Assembly: GCA_032622095.1 (NCBI GenBank) | Contig: CP136069.1 | Span: forward strand, 42,386,194 to 42,450,193 | Source of the DNA: Siphonodentalium dalli | Taxonomy: Eukaryota > Mollusca > Scaphopoda > Gadilida > Siphonodentaliidae | DNA length: 64,000 bases | Reading direction: 5' to 3' | Part shown: in pieces, positions 1-12,559 of the stretch | Numbering within the stretch: position 1 is the first letter of the stretch | Layout of the letters: the number at the start of each line of letters is the position of its first letter | The notes under the pieces: generated by a model | Database searches by the model: none | Told to the model about the DNA's origin: nothing | What the model saw: the letters and a program-made list of their open reading frames with translations, nothing else | Made by a program: the position numbers and the translations under genes

Positions 1-430
1 ATTTGGTGAAATTATGAAGTGATTAGACCAAATATTATCATTGCATCCTGACTGGTAAACATTGTACACAATCACTCACTATGTCGCAACAGTGAAGCTG
101 ATGAATACTGACAATAGATATATAGTATCTATTGTTGTAACAATAAAAGTGGCACTGGCTTTCGACCTCAATTAAAGAAATATGCATATTTTAAGAAACA
201 GGTTTGTAATTTTGAAGAAATAACATTTCGAAAAAAATCACGAAAGCTGCTGATTTGTCATAAATATATGTGATTGGTAAGTATTCTAAGACACATGGCA
301 AAAGTTGTGGCTGAATTGTTATCACTTTGGATGTACATATGCGTGTAATCTAGTATACCCCATCACAAGCTTTGAATTTGGGTATAATTTAATAGTTATG
401 AACAGTAATGGAGAAAAACATCATACAGAC
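1..430. other. Intron, no feature seen
   Basis: AT-rich sequence downstream of the twelfth visible exon in gene orientation. No exon motif of the family and no repeat with visible ends was found. Confidence 0.5.
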
Positions 431-620
431 CTCCATTTCCAGTGACACATGCGAAGACGACCCAACAGACTGCCATTCCCCATGCCGTCCGATTGGCTCC
501 ATTATAAAATGCTGTAGTGTCAACATCTAAGACATATTTGCCTTGAGCTACGCCTGTAAGTCCATACATCACAGCCAAGGCAACAGCAGTTGCCAAGAAC
601 CAACCAACAAGGTTTGCGGT
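431..620 (-). CDS. NRF-6-like gene, twelfth visible exon (two membrane helices)
   Basis: The acceptor is …gtgtatcatttcag and the donor is AATGGAG|GTCTGT. The 63 codons read TANLVGWFLATAVALAVMYG, LTGVAQGKYVLDVDTTAFYN, GANRTAWGMAVCWVVFACVT, then GNG plus a base. G-W-x-L-A-T, Y-N-x-x-x-R-T-A-W and F-A-C-x-x-G-x-G-G mark the penultimate part of the acyltransferase-3 domain. The remaining exons, expected to carry the final helices and the C-terminus, lie left of base 1. Confidence 0.94.
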
Positions 621-3600
621 CTGAAATGATACACATTTTGTTGTTGATATAGACAAACAAATTGCAGCATCCAATAAGAAATCAATGAAGTTTGAATGTG
701 TTTTATTTAAGGGTATAGCGCTGTGGCCGTTTGGCATATTAAATGTGTTCCAACAGCTGCAGTGACAGAACACACACTCAAACTACATTCATTTCTTTTA
801 TTTGATAAACTTTTTCCTTATTAATTTCTACAACTCAGCATGATTTATTGGGATATGAAACACATGACCCAATTGGCAGTTGACCAATACTCGAACAGGA
901 TTTAGTGTAACACACACAGGCTATGTAAATATTATGAAATGAAACTCTTATAAAATTAAAGGGACAGACCTGAATTATATAACATAACATAACATCAAAA
1001 TACACAGAATGAGTCGAATGTCTCTAAGTTCAGGATTTTATTTAAAGTTATATACTGCATGGTTATCACATTCCAATGTGCGAGCCTTAAAAACAACAAT
1101 AAGTACAATTGAAAGGCATACTAGAATGGTAGGCAATTGGTTGTAATGATGGAAATATTTTAGTGCAGATACAGGGTTTCCGCTAGGGTAAACATTTTGG
1201 GTCCGTTGGATGATTGGCCAACCATGGATCGGCTAGAAATAAGGGATTTTTTAAATTTAATGTCCAGAAACCCTCATTTCCTTGCACCTGGGAAGATCTA
1301 GATACGTTTTTTAAGTAATAAATTCACTAGAATTTGAGAACAGGAATTAAATAATAGATGCAAGTAATCACGTACCGATATTTATTATTTGAAAATGTAT
1401 AAACAGCAGCAAAAATTCTGGTCGCAAATAATGGGGCGTCCTCTGCCATGTACCAATATAGAAATAGCCCAAGAGCAAATGTAGAGTTATTGTTTGTATA
1501 ACATATAGGATGCGAGAATTAATGCCCTGTTTACAATGTGCCAGTCATTTTTTTCAGAATATATGGTCAGAAAAAATTTATTTTATGGATAATGAAAGTC
1601 AAACCTGTATTTGTTTATACTGGTATTTCCTCTGAATAGATTGAAAATTTCCAATTTCGATATATTGGTTCCTCATTTTCGTTTATTAGTACATGATGAA
1701 TAGACTGGAGTCGGGACAAGGCAAGCTGCTAATATCACACCGACATCGACAAAATCGCAGCCGCAACGAGACTTACAAAATGTTACAAATGGCACTTAAG
1801 AAATAAATGTTTGTCTTTAAGTGTACATGTATTTGCCCAAAGCGTTAGATGAGATGAGGGTTGTGGGGTATAGGCGGGTGTCGAGGATCAAATCGGCAGA
1901 CTCGTGTGGAAAGCTGGAGATTAAACGGGTCTGTCGGCATGTTAATTTACCGGTACTAGGAAATACGGACTCAAATTATTATTTTTTTGGCTTCAAAAGA
2001 GGTCCGTTTATCGGAGACAGTGCTGGTATATCGGAAACCCTGGTATATATCAATATTTTAGTGATTGCAAACTTGGCCTGTGTTGATGGATATCTCAATA
2101 CGACAATCCATTCGAAACATGGTCATGTCAATTATATATGAGAAATTGTTCACGCGCTTGAACACATCAAGCTCAGACAACACTCAGAATCTGTTGAATC
2201 TTGAAAATTTGGCTAACTACCCAATAATTGAGAAACACATTTATGGGATTTAAGTGCTTTTCAAGGGCAAAGTTAGCTTGTTAACTCGTTTGGGATGTGA
2301 TTATTTTTGGAAAACATTACTCACAGACGAGATTGTTTGAAGAAATACTTACTTTTATATAATTTTAAATCAATTATGCATTTATTATTGTTGGGTAAAA
2401 CCATTGTTGTGGCACAATTATCCACTTAAAAACTTATACTATATGGTCGAACATCCGTAGTCTATAAATCTACCAGAAATTTTGGGAAGATACCACCATA
2501 TTGCGACCGGTTGCTATGGCAAACGATTTTATGAAAATTATGCAGTTGGGTGCTGTAATTTCGCTATATGTGAAGATGTTTGCGACATTTTGAATCAAAT
2601 ATAAATGATTCCCAAAATTAAATGATCCAGGAATATTTTGCCAACATCTGGAACTAGCCTTGCTCGAAAATCACCCATCACCGACAGAGGGCGCCATTCA
2701 AAATGGCCACCAACCCCCCATTTTCTAACGATAAAATGCTTACTTTTATATCATTTTATAGCAATTTATGCGTTTATTTAAAGCTGGTCAGCTAGTAGTT
2801 AAAATTATTATATTCAAATTAATAGTGCTAAATATATGTATTATCTTGATATAAGTGAGTATTTAGAGCTCACGCCCTTCCAGTGGCTATCCCATAATAG
2901 CATGCTGTGCGAAAGCATGAGTTCCCTGTATGTGAACAATATTCAACCTGCTTAAAAAAATCACCACCCTCCCACAAATGCTCAATGTTTGCATCCATAC
3001 TGGTGTTACACCTTTTAATGCCTACGTATCATTCAAATTTAACTATAAAATGTTGAGAAAGTCTATGTCCAAACTCATTTAAATTATATTAACCAATACC
3101 CATTCACATATCAAATTGAGTTAATCAACGTATATAGGCTCAAATATGAACCATAAGCCAAAAAGACATTGTTTTATTCTTGTTTAATGTTCCCTATTTT
3201 CGAGATAGTCCGTTCTGGCGATGATAATTCGCGTTATTTGGTGTTTGATCAGGTTTCATGCAATTAAACCCGGTTTGATGTGTTTTGTGAGCAAGATTTA
3301 CACAGATAATTAACTTAATTAGGCTAATGACTCATTGAATTAAGTTAATGACTGCAACTTATAGGAAATGGAAGATGATTTTGCCTATTTCGTCATGGAA
3401 TTTTGTAAGGCAGGTCACACGAAAATAAAACTGGATGAATACTAATTTTACAAAATCAATAAAATGAAAATGGTCGGGGCGCTGGAATATAGTCATGCGG
3501 GTCACCGGAAACACAGGTCTTTTTTTTTTTTGGCCTAAAATAAAAGCAAATGCGTCACTCAAGTCAGTGCCATTTGGTTTGATTACCCAGAAATTCTAGG

Positions 3601-3641
3601 CCATTCGGCATCATTTGGCTGCATGCACTCAATGGGAAGTA
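621..3641. other. Intron between visible exons 11 and 12, mostly featureless
   Basis: No coding segment was recognised. A hAT-like terminus (CAGGGTTTCCGCTAGGG) occurs at about 1172-1188 without a visible partner. A stretch near 2345-2390 (CTTACTTTTATAT…ATGCATTTATT) recurs imperfectly near 2738-2780, suggesting an old duplication. A poly-T tract lies near 3520-3531. Confidence 0.45.
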
Positions 3642-3841
3642 CAGTAATGCCCTAAGTAATCGACCTCTTAACCACAGCAGAATTATGGGTAACTTTTCAG
3701 GATTTAGTCGGAAATATGGCTTGTTGCCATTCATCGGAAAGCTCTCGGCGTTCATATTTGAGAGCCATATTTCCGTCAAATCCTGAAAAGTTACCCATAA
3801 TTCTGCTGTGGTTAAGAGGTCGATTACTTAGGGCATTACTG
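3642..3841. mobile_element. Foldback MITE 'CAGTAATGCCCTAA', copy 1
   Basis: A near-complete palindrome flanked by TA on both sides. The ends read CAGTAATGCCCTAA, and each arm carries TTATGGGTAACTTTTCAGGA and the reverse complement of GAGAGCTTTCCGATGAATGG. TA duplication and short TIRs suggest a Tc1/mariner-type transposase. It is one of eleven copies in the window. Confidence 0.85.
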
Positions 3842-4280
3842 TAATGTACAACAATAAGAGTTTGCCAACCGAAAACCTGTCTAAGCTTCTGCTGCTTACT
3901 GGGCGCTGCCAGTTTGGAACAATGGTGTCACGAATCGCTGCACGTGACCCCCCCCCCCCCCGCGTGATGCCAAAAATAGGTTACATCATCCTGGACTGCT
4001 CACCGAGCGATTGGCTTTAATTATATTGACAACATGTTAATCTTAGCAAATCATTTTATAAAAGAATCATTCGGTGATCATAACAAGTGCATGAATTTGG
4101 AAATGGATATATCTGTTTCCCGTCCTGTAGGTAATGTTAAGGTAAGTACTTTTCAAGGACAGGTATCTAGTTAAGCACTTTTAGAGGAGTGTGCTGAAAT
4201 TTGAGCACTTTTCATTTGGCGTACGTACCTTCCCTGGAGCTTTCCAAATGAGGACAAAAATGTTCCTTCAATATACCAAC
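3842..4280. other. Intron remainder, C-tract
   Basis: A run of C at about 3950-3961 is the only notable feature. No gene is seen. Confidence 0.4.
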
Positions 4281-4401
4281 CTTCGAAATTTTTACTTTGC
4301 ATTCTGTTCTGTGTAATATATAACCTGTAGCCATTCCTATTAGATATGGACCCATTCGACACCATGGCTTGGTGTAATAATCATCCATTTCAGCCTCCAT
4401 C
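4281..4401 (-). CDS. NRF-6-like gene, eleventh visible exon (KPWCRMGPYLIG)
   Basis: The acceptor is …gttattgttattccag and the donor is TCGAAG|GTTGGT. The 40 codons read MEAEMDDYYTKPWCRMGPYL, then IGMATGYILHRTECKVKISK. Y-x-K-P-W-x-R-x-G-P-Y-L-[IV]-G is a family landmark at a membrane helix. The GTTGGT donor gives phase 0 into the next exon. Another phase-0 donor (GCAAA|GTAAAA) five codons earlier is possible and would remove VKISK, so transcript evidence would decide. Confidence 0.92.
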
Positions 4402-4434
4402 CTGGAATAACAATAACACTGTAGTTTAAAGAGG

Positions 4435-5335
4435 GCCAAGTCTGCAAATAGCGTGTCTGTCATTTGCACAATGAGGTCTCCAGAGGGTGAATATAGTGAT
4501 GCTATTCCGCAAGGTGGGTTAGCATCACCAAATTCACCCGCTGGGAACCTCATTCTGCTTATAGGCCTGAACTGCTATGGGAGACCTAGGGTCAGATTGA
4601 ATTTTCCCCAGTTGAAGTTGGTGATGTTCACCCATTAGTCACCTTGATTATGCATTTAATCTTCTGCAAATTAGGGGATACAGAAACTGAACAGTGTTAA
4701 TCAATCCACTGCGAGCTACATTGTAATTGACATGTTCAGATTTCTGACAGAACGGACCCACCGACAGTGAGAGAGAGCATGAGCGTCCGTGGCGATATGG
4801 GTGCGATGAAATGATGTCAGCAAAGAAATGTCAGCGTAAGTCTGCTTCAAACCAGATTAACAAACAGAAGGGAGAAAGTAAGGCCAGATAAAAAAGGTGT
4901 TTGTTTCTCAGACACTTTTTTTTCTTCAAAGTGATGAGGGAGGCTGATATACATTTGTATATGTGTTCTATATATACACAATGTGTTTATATCGATTCAT
5001 GTATCGCGACAAGGCCTGTTTCCGTGGTATTATAGCGATGAGGCGACATTGGTCAACAAGTCGCTACATAACCATGAAAACGAGCCAAGACGCGATACAT
5101 GAATCGGTACAAACACACTGTGTGCATGTTACATGTTATCTACCATTTGTGTGACAGAATCTACTACACAAGTTACATTTTAAGAGCCAAAACCGTTGGA
5201 TTTGTGCCCAACGAATCGCTTTATTGAGTAAATTCTCCCAACCTAACTAAAAACAATGTTAATTTGAGACTATAGATACTTCCCTGAAGATGAGGCCTCA
5301 GCAGAATGAGGTCCCCAGAAGTCAGTTATCAGTAA
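4435..5335. mobile_element. hAT-type MITE 'TGCAAATAG' family, degenerate copy with nested insertion
   Basis: The left part (TCTGCAAATAGCGTGTCTGT… with paired arms around AATGAGGTCTCCAGAGGGTG) and the right part (AACAATGTTAATTTGAGACT…AATGAGGTCCCCAGA) match the family at 22.4-26.0 and 29.0-29.5 kb. The right terminus is truncated. A separate inverted repeat (4976-5125) is inserted in it. It lies in the intron between visible exons 10 and 11, next to exon 11. Confidence 0.7.
4976..5125. mobile_element. Small inverted-repeat element
   Basis: ACACAATGTGTTTATATCGA and TTCATGTATCGCG at the left are mirrored by CGCGATACATGAATCGGTAC and AAACACACTGTGTG at the right. No coding sequence is inside. The family is unknown. 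Confidence 0.65.
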
Positions 5336-5579
5336 TGGTCATCATTGTTTTTGCTTGATTGACTTTATGTCAGCAGCTTTTGTTGCAACTTATTTTCTGG
5401 CAGCTTTGCAGTGTTTGCACCTCTGTGCAAAAGTAAATCTTATTGGACACTGTGTCAGAAATGAGAAAAACTCAGGGAAAAAATAAGGCACCCAAGAAAA
5501 TAATTGACAACAATCTGTCAATAAGATAGGTGAGTTGTTTTCATTGGATAATTAAGATCTTGACTAATATAATACATAC

Positions 5580-5684
5580 GAATTTAAATTTGCAAGTATG
5601 TAGTTCACTCGTGAAACAACACTGGCCGTAATAAGAGCTCCCAGGAGAAAAATCATGTAGATGACATATCCAATCCTGGGGTAG
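5580..5684 (-). CDS. NRF-6-like gene, tenth visible exon (membrane segment)
   Basis: The acceptor is …tatttatcttgcag and the donor is AAATTC|GTATGT. After completing a Phe codon it encodes YPRIGYVIYMIFLLGALITA, then SVVSRVNYILANLN, with TC left to form Ser with the next exon. This is a hydrophobic membrane helix followed by the short loop that precedes the Y-x-K-P-W block. An alternative donor at CGA|GTGAAC would break the phase with the next exon, so GTATGT is preferred. Part of the acceptor side is duplicated at 5690-5745. Confidence 0.88.
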
Positions 5685-6944
5685 CTGCAAGATAAATATA
5701 ATTTAGATCACATATCCAATCCTACGGTAGATGCACGATAACATATATATTTGTTAAGCTATGGTACTGCAAATATTCTAGATGCGATACGATGTTTTTT
5801 TTTTTATTTTTTTTTTTTATTGAATAACATTTGAATATACGTATACATAGCTAATACAAGTTACATCTAAATAATGCATTAATATGCAGACACACGCCTA
5901 TCGCTCTGTCTTGCGCTCTCTACAGACATACCAGCTTTCATACGTAACTTACATACAATCCCGACTGATACGATGTTGATAACGACCAATTCATATATTT
6001 TCAAGTCGGAACTAACAATACAAATCTATAGATAAAGCAGAAATTTAAACAGACTTTATGACAATATTGTTTCAGTTTTTAAATGTGTCACTGTTTCATG
6101 ATTGGCCAATTCCATATTTTATGCAAAGTTCTTCACATTGTAGGCCGGCTTTAGCATTAATCTTATAAACCTATATTTCTTCTCTAAATTATTTTTTGTC
6201 CAGATTTTCAGGTTCATGTTTCTAATTTTTCTTATACTGGCTGAACCATGGTCCGCCCAATGCAAGTCTCCTGGTCCATTCAGAATAGGCCGTCATCCAA
6301 TCCTGTGAGGGAACAGCCGAGGCGGGATGCAAATTGAATTTAGCAAAGTTATGAATCCCCACTACAACGGAGACCCTCTAGCTATGCGTCCCTGCCTGGC
6401 ATGTTTATTTTACCAAGCGATTTTGGATAGGCCAACTGATGCACTATAGTGTTATCGTTGACATCAACTTGCTATTAAATTGTTAAAAAGGCACAATGCT
6501 TTCGTTTAAAAATAAATTGGACCTGAATTCTTTCAGACAAGTTCAGAGCAAAATACCACCTATATATATAATCATGACCAACCTAAAATATGTGTGAAAT
6601 AACTAAGAAATAGCGATATAAAACCAATAAATTCCACTCCTCAAAATATTAACAAGGGTCTTTCGTCGCTTGGAAGTCAAAAGCCACATTTGTTCACTAA
6701 ATTTTACGTTTTAGAATTGATATACAAAGAGAAATTGTTTACATTTATTTTAATAACAGTTCCATTGATGTATTATACAGTATAACCTCATATTTGACCA
6801 GAACCTTCATGAACACTTTGTGGCCTTTTAAGAAATCATTCAGATTTGTCTTGAATTAAATGCGACGTTTGTTTCTACAGACGAATTTAGAATTAAACTT
6901 GAGTCTAATTCAAATTGAATTCAAGTCGTCGGTAGTGCGACGTT
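5685..6944. other. Intron between visible exons 9 and 10, left part
   Basis: T-rich tracts at 5793-5819 look like a retroposon tail. GAGACCCTCTAGCTATGCGT, then CCCTG, at about 6370-6394 is a hAT end fragment related to the element at 62.8-63.4 kb. No coding region. Confidence 0.4.
5690..5745 (-). repeat. Duplicate of the tenth exon's acceptor edge
   Basis: The plus strand CACATATCCAATCCTACGGT, then AGATGCACGATAA, repeats ACATATCCAATCCTGGGGT, AGCTGCAAGATAA of the exon edge at 5661-5694, about 55 bp apart. In the copy the acceptor CAG has become CAT (GCATCT), so it should not splice. Confidence 0.75.
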
Positions 6945-7409
6945 TAGTGATGTTCCGATAATGAAAAAGCCCATCGGACCGATTTCCGATAACTGGAGGC
7001 ACAATCGGCAGATTTCCGATTCCGATTCCGATGTTTATATATTTTGTGTGTTTGTTCCCATAATAGACCTATATACACCCATTGCACTCCATATCCCGGT
7101 ATAGTTTCAAAGCCAAATACATAAAAAAAAATATATTATAGTATTTCTGCCGACGTCAGTTGTGCGCTGCCTTTGATGTATGCCGGTGGTTTTTTTGACA
7201 AAGAGATCAAAGGTGCCGAATCAGAGTAACGTTATCAGCGTAAGGGGAACACTTGCACGTGGTATAAAGGTCTTGATTGAATACTTGTTAGTTGCGACAA
7301 TGTATGAAATGCGATGATTATTAACTAAATTTAGAATGATGGATAATAATTGGTGTCATATCTTTCTGAGATTTCCCAAATTCCCATTCCGATTATCGGA
7401 ACATCACTA
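6945..7409. mobile_element. hAT nonautonomous element with perfect 8-bp TSD
   Basis: The ends are TAGTGATGTTCCGATAA and its inverted partner TTATCGGAACATCACTA with one mismatch. The element is flanked by exact copies of GCGACGTT (6937-6944 and 7410-7417). The 8-bp duplication plus TAG…CTA-like ends indicate the hAT superfamily. The interior carries several TTCCGAT motifs near the left end and no ORF. Confidence 0.9.
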
Positions 7410-7424
7410 GCGACGTTTGTTCCA

Positions 7425-7790
7425 AGGGTAACTCCGGTAAAAATAGGAGGACGGAACCCAGAATAATAAGCAGATTATAAGTCAACAAGGACTATAACTC
7501 TGGCAAAATTGGCAGATGGAACTCAAATTCGAACTTAACCTGTATTTTCTTGTGGGTAATCAACACTTAAAAAACAATCAGATAACTAAAACTAAAGTTA
7601 TCACCCATAAACCAAAATAATAAGCAAATTCTAAGTTGACAAGGGCTATAACTCCGGCAAAAATGGGCGGACGGAATTCAAATTCAAACTTGACTTGTGT
7701 TTTCATGTGGGATATCTGAAAACTAAAGTTATCATCTGGAAACCAGCTGGGACGGACAGACACCGCTGATTTCTATAGTCCCCCCCCCCC
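7425..7790. repeat. Tandem dispersed repeat ('GGCTATAACTCCGGCAAAA' family)
   Basis: Two tandem units of about 165 bp carry GACAAGG(A/G)CTATAACTC, CAAATTCAAACTTGACTTGT and AAACTAAAGTTATCATC, followed by a C-run. The same family recurs at 22.98-23.19 and 30.55-30.90 kb. Such 'ggccataactccgg' repeats are widespread in invertebrate genomes; the superfamily is not clear. Confidence 0.65.
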
Positions 7791-8138
7791 AAATTTTATT
7801 TTGAGGAACAACTACACTTATGAATATTTCAAGCCATTTCAATTTATTTTATTGAAATATTAAATATTGATAATTGTCTTGTCTTGATTAGTTCATAGTT
7901 TTAAAGAATGCAAAAATGATAATTTGTGGAAATTGTAGACCTATGCATTACAATTCACGTTGCATAATATACATACAGAATGTGATCCATGGTGTGTCGA
8001 TGTGATTCATGGTCATATATACTGAGGTTTGGATAAAACACATTGCTTATATCATAGCACCTTGCTAATCCTCACCACTTAAGCTTTTGGTGTTGAGTGG
8101 GTGTCTCTGAATCACTCACCCAAAATAAAAAAATTTGC

Positions 8139-8664
8139 TTAACCCTTTCAGTGCCAGGGGCCGATCTTATCGGCCCTAATTTACGGTCTATAAAATCGGC
8201 CCTAAAACAATTTTAAAATTTTTTTTTTTTTTTTTGGTTGAATTTGTTTTGGGTATACTTAAGCATGCTATAGCGAATTAAAAAAAACTGGATAAAACTT
8301 TAGGAGCATGTTATAACTCAAAACTGCTATAGCGAATTTTTAAAAACAAACTGGATAAAACCTTAGGAGCATGTTATAGATCAAAACTATCACCAAGTAT
8401 TCATAGTAATAATATTGATGCCCATGAAAAACGTAAGATTCCCTGGCACTAAACCTACAAAATAAGTCTGTTAAAGAATATAAGAAAAAATTATTAAAAT
8501 TGTACAAGATTGTAAAAAATAATAACAAATGATGAAAATTGTTTGGCCAATGCATTCTCTATAATTGAGAGGCGACCTATGGTCGACTCGCATATATAAG
8601 AGAATGCATTGGCACAGGGTATATGGGTTGATACAAAAATCGGACTTGGCACTGAAAGGGTTAA
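8139..8664. mobile_element. piggyBac-like TTAA element with hairpin module
   Basis: TTAACCCTTTCAGTGCC at the left and GGCACTGAAAGGGTTAA at the right, with TTAA as the target duplication. A tandem block (AACTGGATAAAAC…TTAGGAGCATGTTATA) fills the left half. The right half holds one copy of the hairpin with GCCAATGCATTCTCT and the inverse of it, around GGCGACCTATGGTCGACTC. CCCTTT ends and TTAA targets are typical of piggyBac-type transposition; no transposase is encoded. Confidence 0.85.
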
Positions 8665-8725
8665 AGCACACTCATTACGTACTGTATAATAAAACAAACT
8701 GGAATACAAATGTTTGATCACTTAC

Positions 8726-8805
8726 AAATATACTGGCAGCATTATAAGAGGACTGACCACAAAGAACTGCGTGTCAACCGCCAAGTACCAGCCCCATCCC
8801 ATGCA
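8726..8805 (-). CDS. NRF-6-like gene, ninth visible exon (CMGWGWYLAVD)
   Basis: The acceptor is …atgtctttacag and the donor is TATTT|GTAAGT. The 26 codons plus two bases read CMGWGWYLAVDTQFFVVSPL, then IMLPVY. C-M-x-W-x-W-Y-L-A-x-D-x-Q-F is the most conserved internal block of the NRF-6 family, entering a membrane helix. This 80-bp exon lies at the edge of the largest intron of the gene (9.5 kb, 8806-18345). Confidence 0.95.
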
Positions 8806-10974
8806 CTGTAAAGACATATTATAACGAGAGGCTGATCACGATCGACAGATACCTTCATCGACACCGACTCAAAATCAGCGATCTTGAACTTAATATGTAC
8901 ACCGACTACAAATCAGTGATCTAGAACTTGATATACACGACTAAAACTCAGTGATCTAGAATTTAATTTACACCTATACACATAATCTGGAAATGATTGG
9001 AATGATATATTAGAGGGGGGATCACTTAATAGGTATAAATATGAAACTGATCAGATAAAGTATAGCTTTGGATTATAGCATGTGTTCATGTCCTGGTTAA
9101 AGGTATGGTTAATATTTGATCTTGCAGAAACACATTCCAACATCCCATCACTATTTTGTGTTTATTTTTATTTTAAGTTGTCCTATATTACATATTAGTT
9201 AAACTTTTCATACACGAACATCTCGCGATATACATATAATTTTCAATTTACAAATTACCAGGTATACGTGATAGAATTAATTCAATTTACGACCACGTGG
9301 TGTTAATGTTTACCTTACGAGTGCTACGACAGAAAAAGCAGAGCTCAAATCGAGAGGTCAAATGTATTAGTACTTTTTTAAATTATGTAAACAATGCGAT
9401 CTAATGTATTTCCAAATTGAATTGCTGCTTTCCATTGGCAAATGTTGTGGAGTTCAGAACAAATAACATGTTTTATATGGAATAAACAACAGTATATTTG
9501 TCATAATTGTGATATTTGATTACAAAATTTCGCACAAACAAGTGGCAAGATTAGTTTTTAAACAGCAATATTATTATTCCAGTACCAAACAGCATAGATA
9601 TTGGTAGGGTGGGTGGGGAGAGTTAAATATTTTATCTCTGCCCCTATTTAAACAAACATGAATTCCCATCTATGAGATCCATTCATCTAGTAATTGCAAA
9701 CGGTAGATTTTAAGAGTTGAAGTGAATTCATTTTCCTCAAAATTTTCCTAAAACATTACCCCATTTGAACAAATCGGAACCCCAGTCACCCTAGAATCCT
9801 CCATACCAAATATAAGATGGTTCTTGAGAAGAAATTATTTTAAGAAATACTATGAAGGGAATTTGACCTGATGAACTTATTTGAAATGTGAGTCACCCGG
9901 GGAACATCCACACCAAGGTATATAAACCCCATCAGTCTTTGATATGTATCTGGAGAAGAAATGATGGATGGATGGAAAGACATGCCGACAGGTGGGTGGA
10001 TAAGAGGACAGTCTCACAGACAAATTCAATTCAATATACCCCCCAATTTTTAGTTGCAAAACCAGGGTATAATGAGTTCACCTGGATAAGTACTGGTTAA
10101 GAAAATAATATTGAAACAACCAAGCCTGAATTTAATGTGTGTGACATTTAGAGAATGAGTTCCACAAAGGCATGGGATCTCACCTGCCATGTGAGAATCG
10201 GTTCTAAACCTGCAGACGCCACGGTGCTAAATCGCACGTCATGGCGCACTTACGGTAAGAACAGTTAGTGACTCGCAAACAATTGAACGCACGAGAAAAA
10301 AAGGTGAGATTATTAAGAATTTAAGCCCAAACGTATCCTCCACATTCATTACTAGTATAAAATCAGTGGTGTTATTTGATAAAATGTGTATATTTAGACA
10401 TGTTTACAAATAAATTATTTCCCTACGTATTTTCAAAGGAATATTCCTAATTCAGAGCAATCGTGCATATTACATTTCAGTGTACAGTTGCATCGAGTTA
10501 GATCCATATATTTCCTATCTCTCAAACCACATGTCATGACATTATTTTAATTTTGTGCCACAAACAATGACTTCTATTAAAATGATTTGAAAATGCTACT
10601 GCGCACTTGCGAATACATGATAACAGTTGGGTTCGCATCCCGATCAGGTATGCCGAACTGTACGTATTTATTTGTTGCAGTTGTGGGATCAGTATTGTCA
10701 TGTTCGGGGGAGTATAATGACCCACATTTGATTACCAGCATAAGCAGTAATCAGTGACACCATATAACACTATTTGTTATTTGGGGACGCGTCCATATAT
10801 GGTTGGGGCTATAACACGTCTCACCCCAGCATGTATAATACATGAACTGTCAAAATGTATCAAGGTCCTAACATTTATTTCTCTAATTTTCATTATTTAT
10901 TCTGGTGTAGAGGTATCGGCAATATCGTTGGAGGACTCAGACCTGCTGCTCAATCTGTCATGTGAATTGGCTTA
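8806..10974. other. Large intron (visible exons 8-9), right of exon 9
   Basis: Short repeated phrases (ACCGACT…AAATCAG(C/T)GATCT at 8860-8955) form a small degenerate tandem. A retroposon-like 3' segment with ATGGATGGATGGAAAGACAT lies near 9960-9990. No exon of the gene and no other coding region was seen. Confidence 0.45.
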
Positions 10975-11989
10975 TAGACCGGCCCCCAGATGAGGGTAGT
11001 GTCACACGAAAGGGTAGAAATCTCCAATTATCCTTGTCCCATGGGGATTCCAAAACACTGAGGTATCCAGGGCGGAACATGTGGAAAATATAATTTTTTG
11101 ACCTTTTTGGTGTTTTTGACCTGCAAATTTCAGTATAATCAGGAAAACCAATCAAATAAGACAAATGTTGAATAAAATATACTTAAATATAAGATATTTA
11201 TTCTATCTGGGTTGCTTAACATTTATGATGTGCAAAAAGTTATATTATCCAACAAATTTTGTGAAAAATTCACGAAAATGTCACAAAATGCATAAATTGC
11301 AGTGCTTTTTCAAAAAAAGTTTTCCAGAAGATTTCCTATAAAATTTTCATTTTTCGGTGTAAAGCTCTCAATCAAAATTTTCAGCATTATATACCTGATT
11401 TAATAATATCAACATCACAAGCAATGATATAAAAAAAAGCCGAGATATTTCCATAAACTTAACCCACCCCCCTAAAACTGATTTTCTATCTGAAAATACC
11501 TGTCAAGTCAGAATAGCCCGTTTTCGTTCCGTTTTGTTAACCAATTCAGAGTCTTATCATATATCATGGAATTAGCATGTATCTGCGGAGGTTTATGTTA
11601 TGGTAAAGTCTATTTTGTTTAAAGTTTTGATTTTTTGGGGGTAAATTAGCTAAAATTTTGATTATTTGTAAGTGAAAAATTCCCCATGACTTTTATCAGT
11701 TTTATGGATACAGCTGCACAACATGCAGCACAATAAGCATGAATTCTTCCCCAATATCAGACATGAAATGCTATAATCATGTACCAGACCAGAATTAAGA
11801 AATAAAGTAAAACTTAACCCTACAACAAGATAGTGTTATCAATGCTCTCAATTTTATGCTATACTAAACTAGTTCTGCCCACGGATTATGCAATCTCATC
11901 TTCATTGTCAATTTCATCAAATGTGATGGTATCAGTCAATATAATTTCTGTGCAACATCTTACGGGAAGAATGGTTCAAACAACTCAGG

Positions 11990-12395
11990 CTGCTATCGGC
12001 CGTCCACACATGAAGTGCTACACCGAGAGTGGTTGACTTGGCAACGGTTGCAAGTCACCACTGTTTTTTTTATCATGTTGGCTCGTTTTGAGTGTAGAAT
12101 TAAAGATTCCTCACATGGTGGAAGTGCAGAAAGATCAAGTAGCTTCTGCTGATTCTCGAACTTCTGTGGGAACATTATCCACCTAGCTTGATTCACTTTT
12201 CTCGAACGTTGAACATATAAGGCACATGCGTGTCACTATCCAAAACCCAATTCGTTCCTAAATATGCCATGACTTCCATATATTTTGATCGTCTTTCCAG
12301 CAACTTCCAGACACGTTTTTTTCCTTTTTGGAAGGTATCATTACCCGTGAAGGAATGGAACCCAATAAGTGCATTCTTCTGTATATTTGACTTTA
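11990..12395 (-). pseudogene. Second decayed copy of the same fragment, left arm
   Basis: On the minus strand the same protein phrases appear: VWKLLERRSKYMEVMAYLGT, then, after a deletion and frameshift, NQARWIMFPQKFENQQKLLD, LSALPPCEESLILHSKRANM, and a second frameshift at a poly-T/poly-A tract. Its position mirrors the right-arm copy, so the two form inverted halves of one element. Confidence 0.55.
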
Positions 12396-12559
12396 ATCAC
12401 CTGCCCATTAGCATAAAAATTGATTAACTATTATCAGGGGGAAATCATTTAACTTTTTCTCCAACGTGCATAAACGGAATCAAGATGGAGAACTCTCTGA
12501 CATGACCTCTCTATCGATTAATATGTCGTTGAGTTATTGCGGAAGCAATATCAACCAAA

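Noticed and set aside
1821-2141. 106-codon plus-strand frame
   Set aside because: No motif recognised and no flanking splice or promoter evidence; it lies inside an intron of the gene on the other strand.
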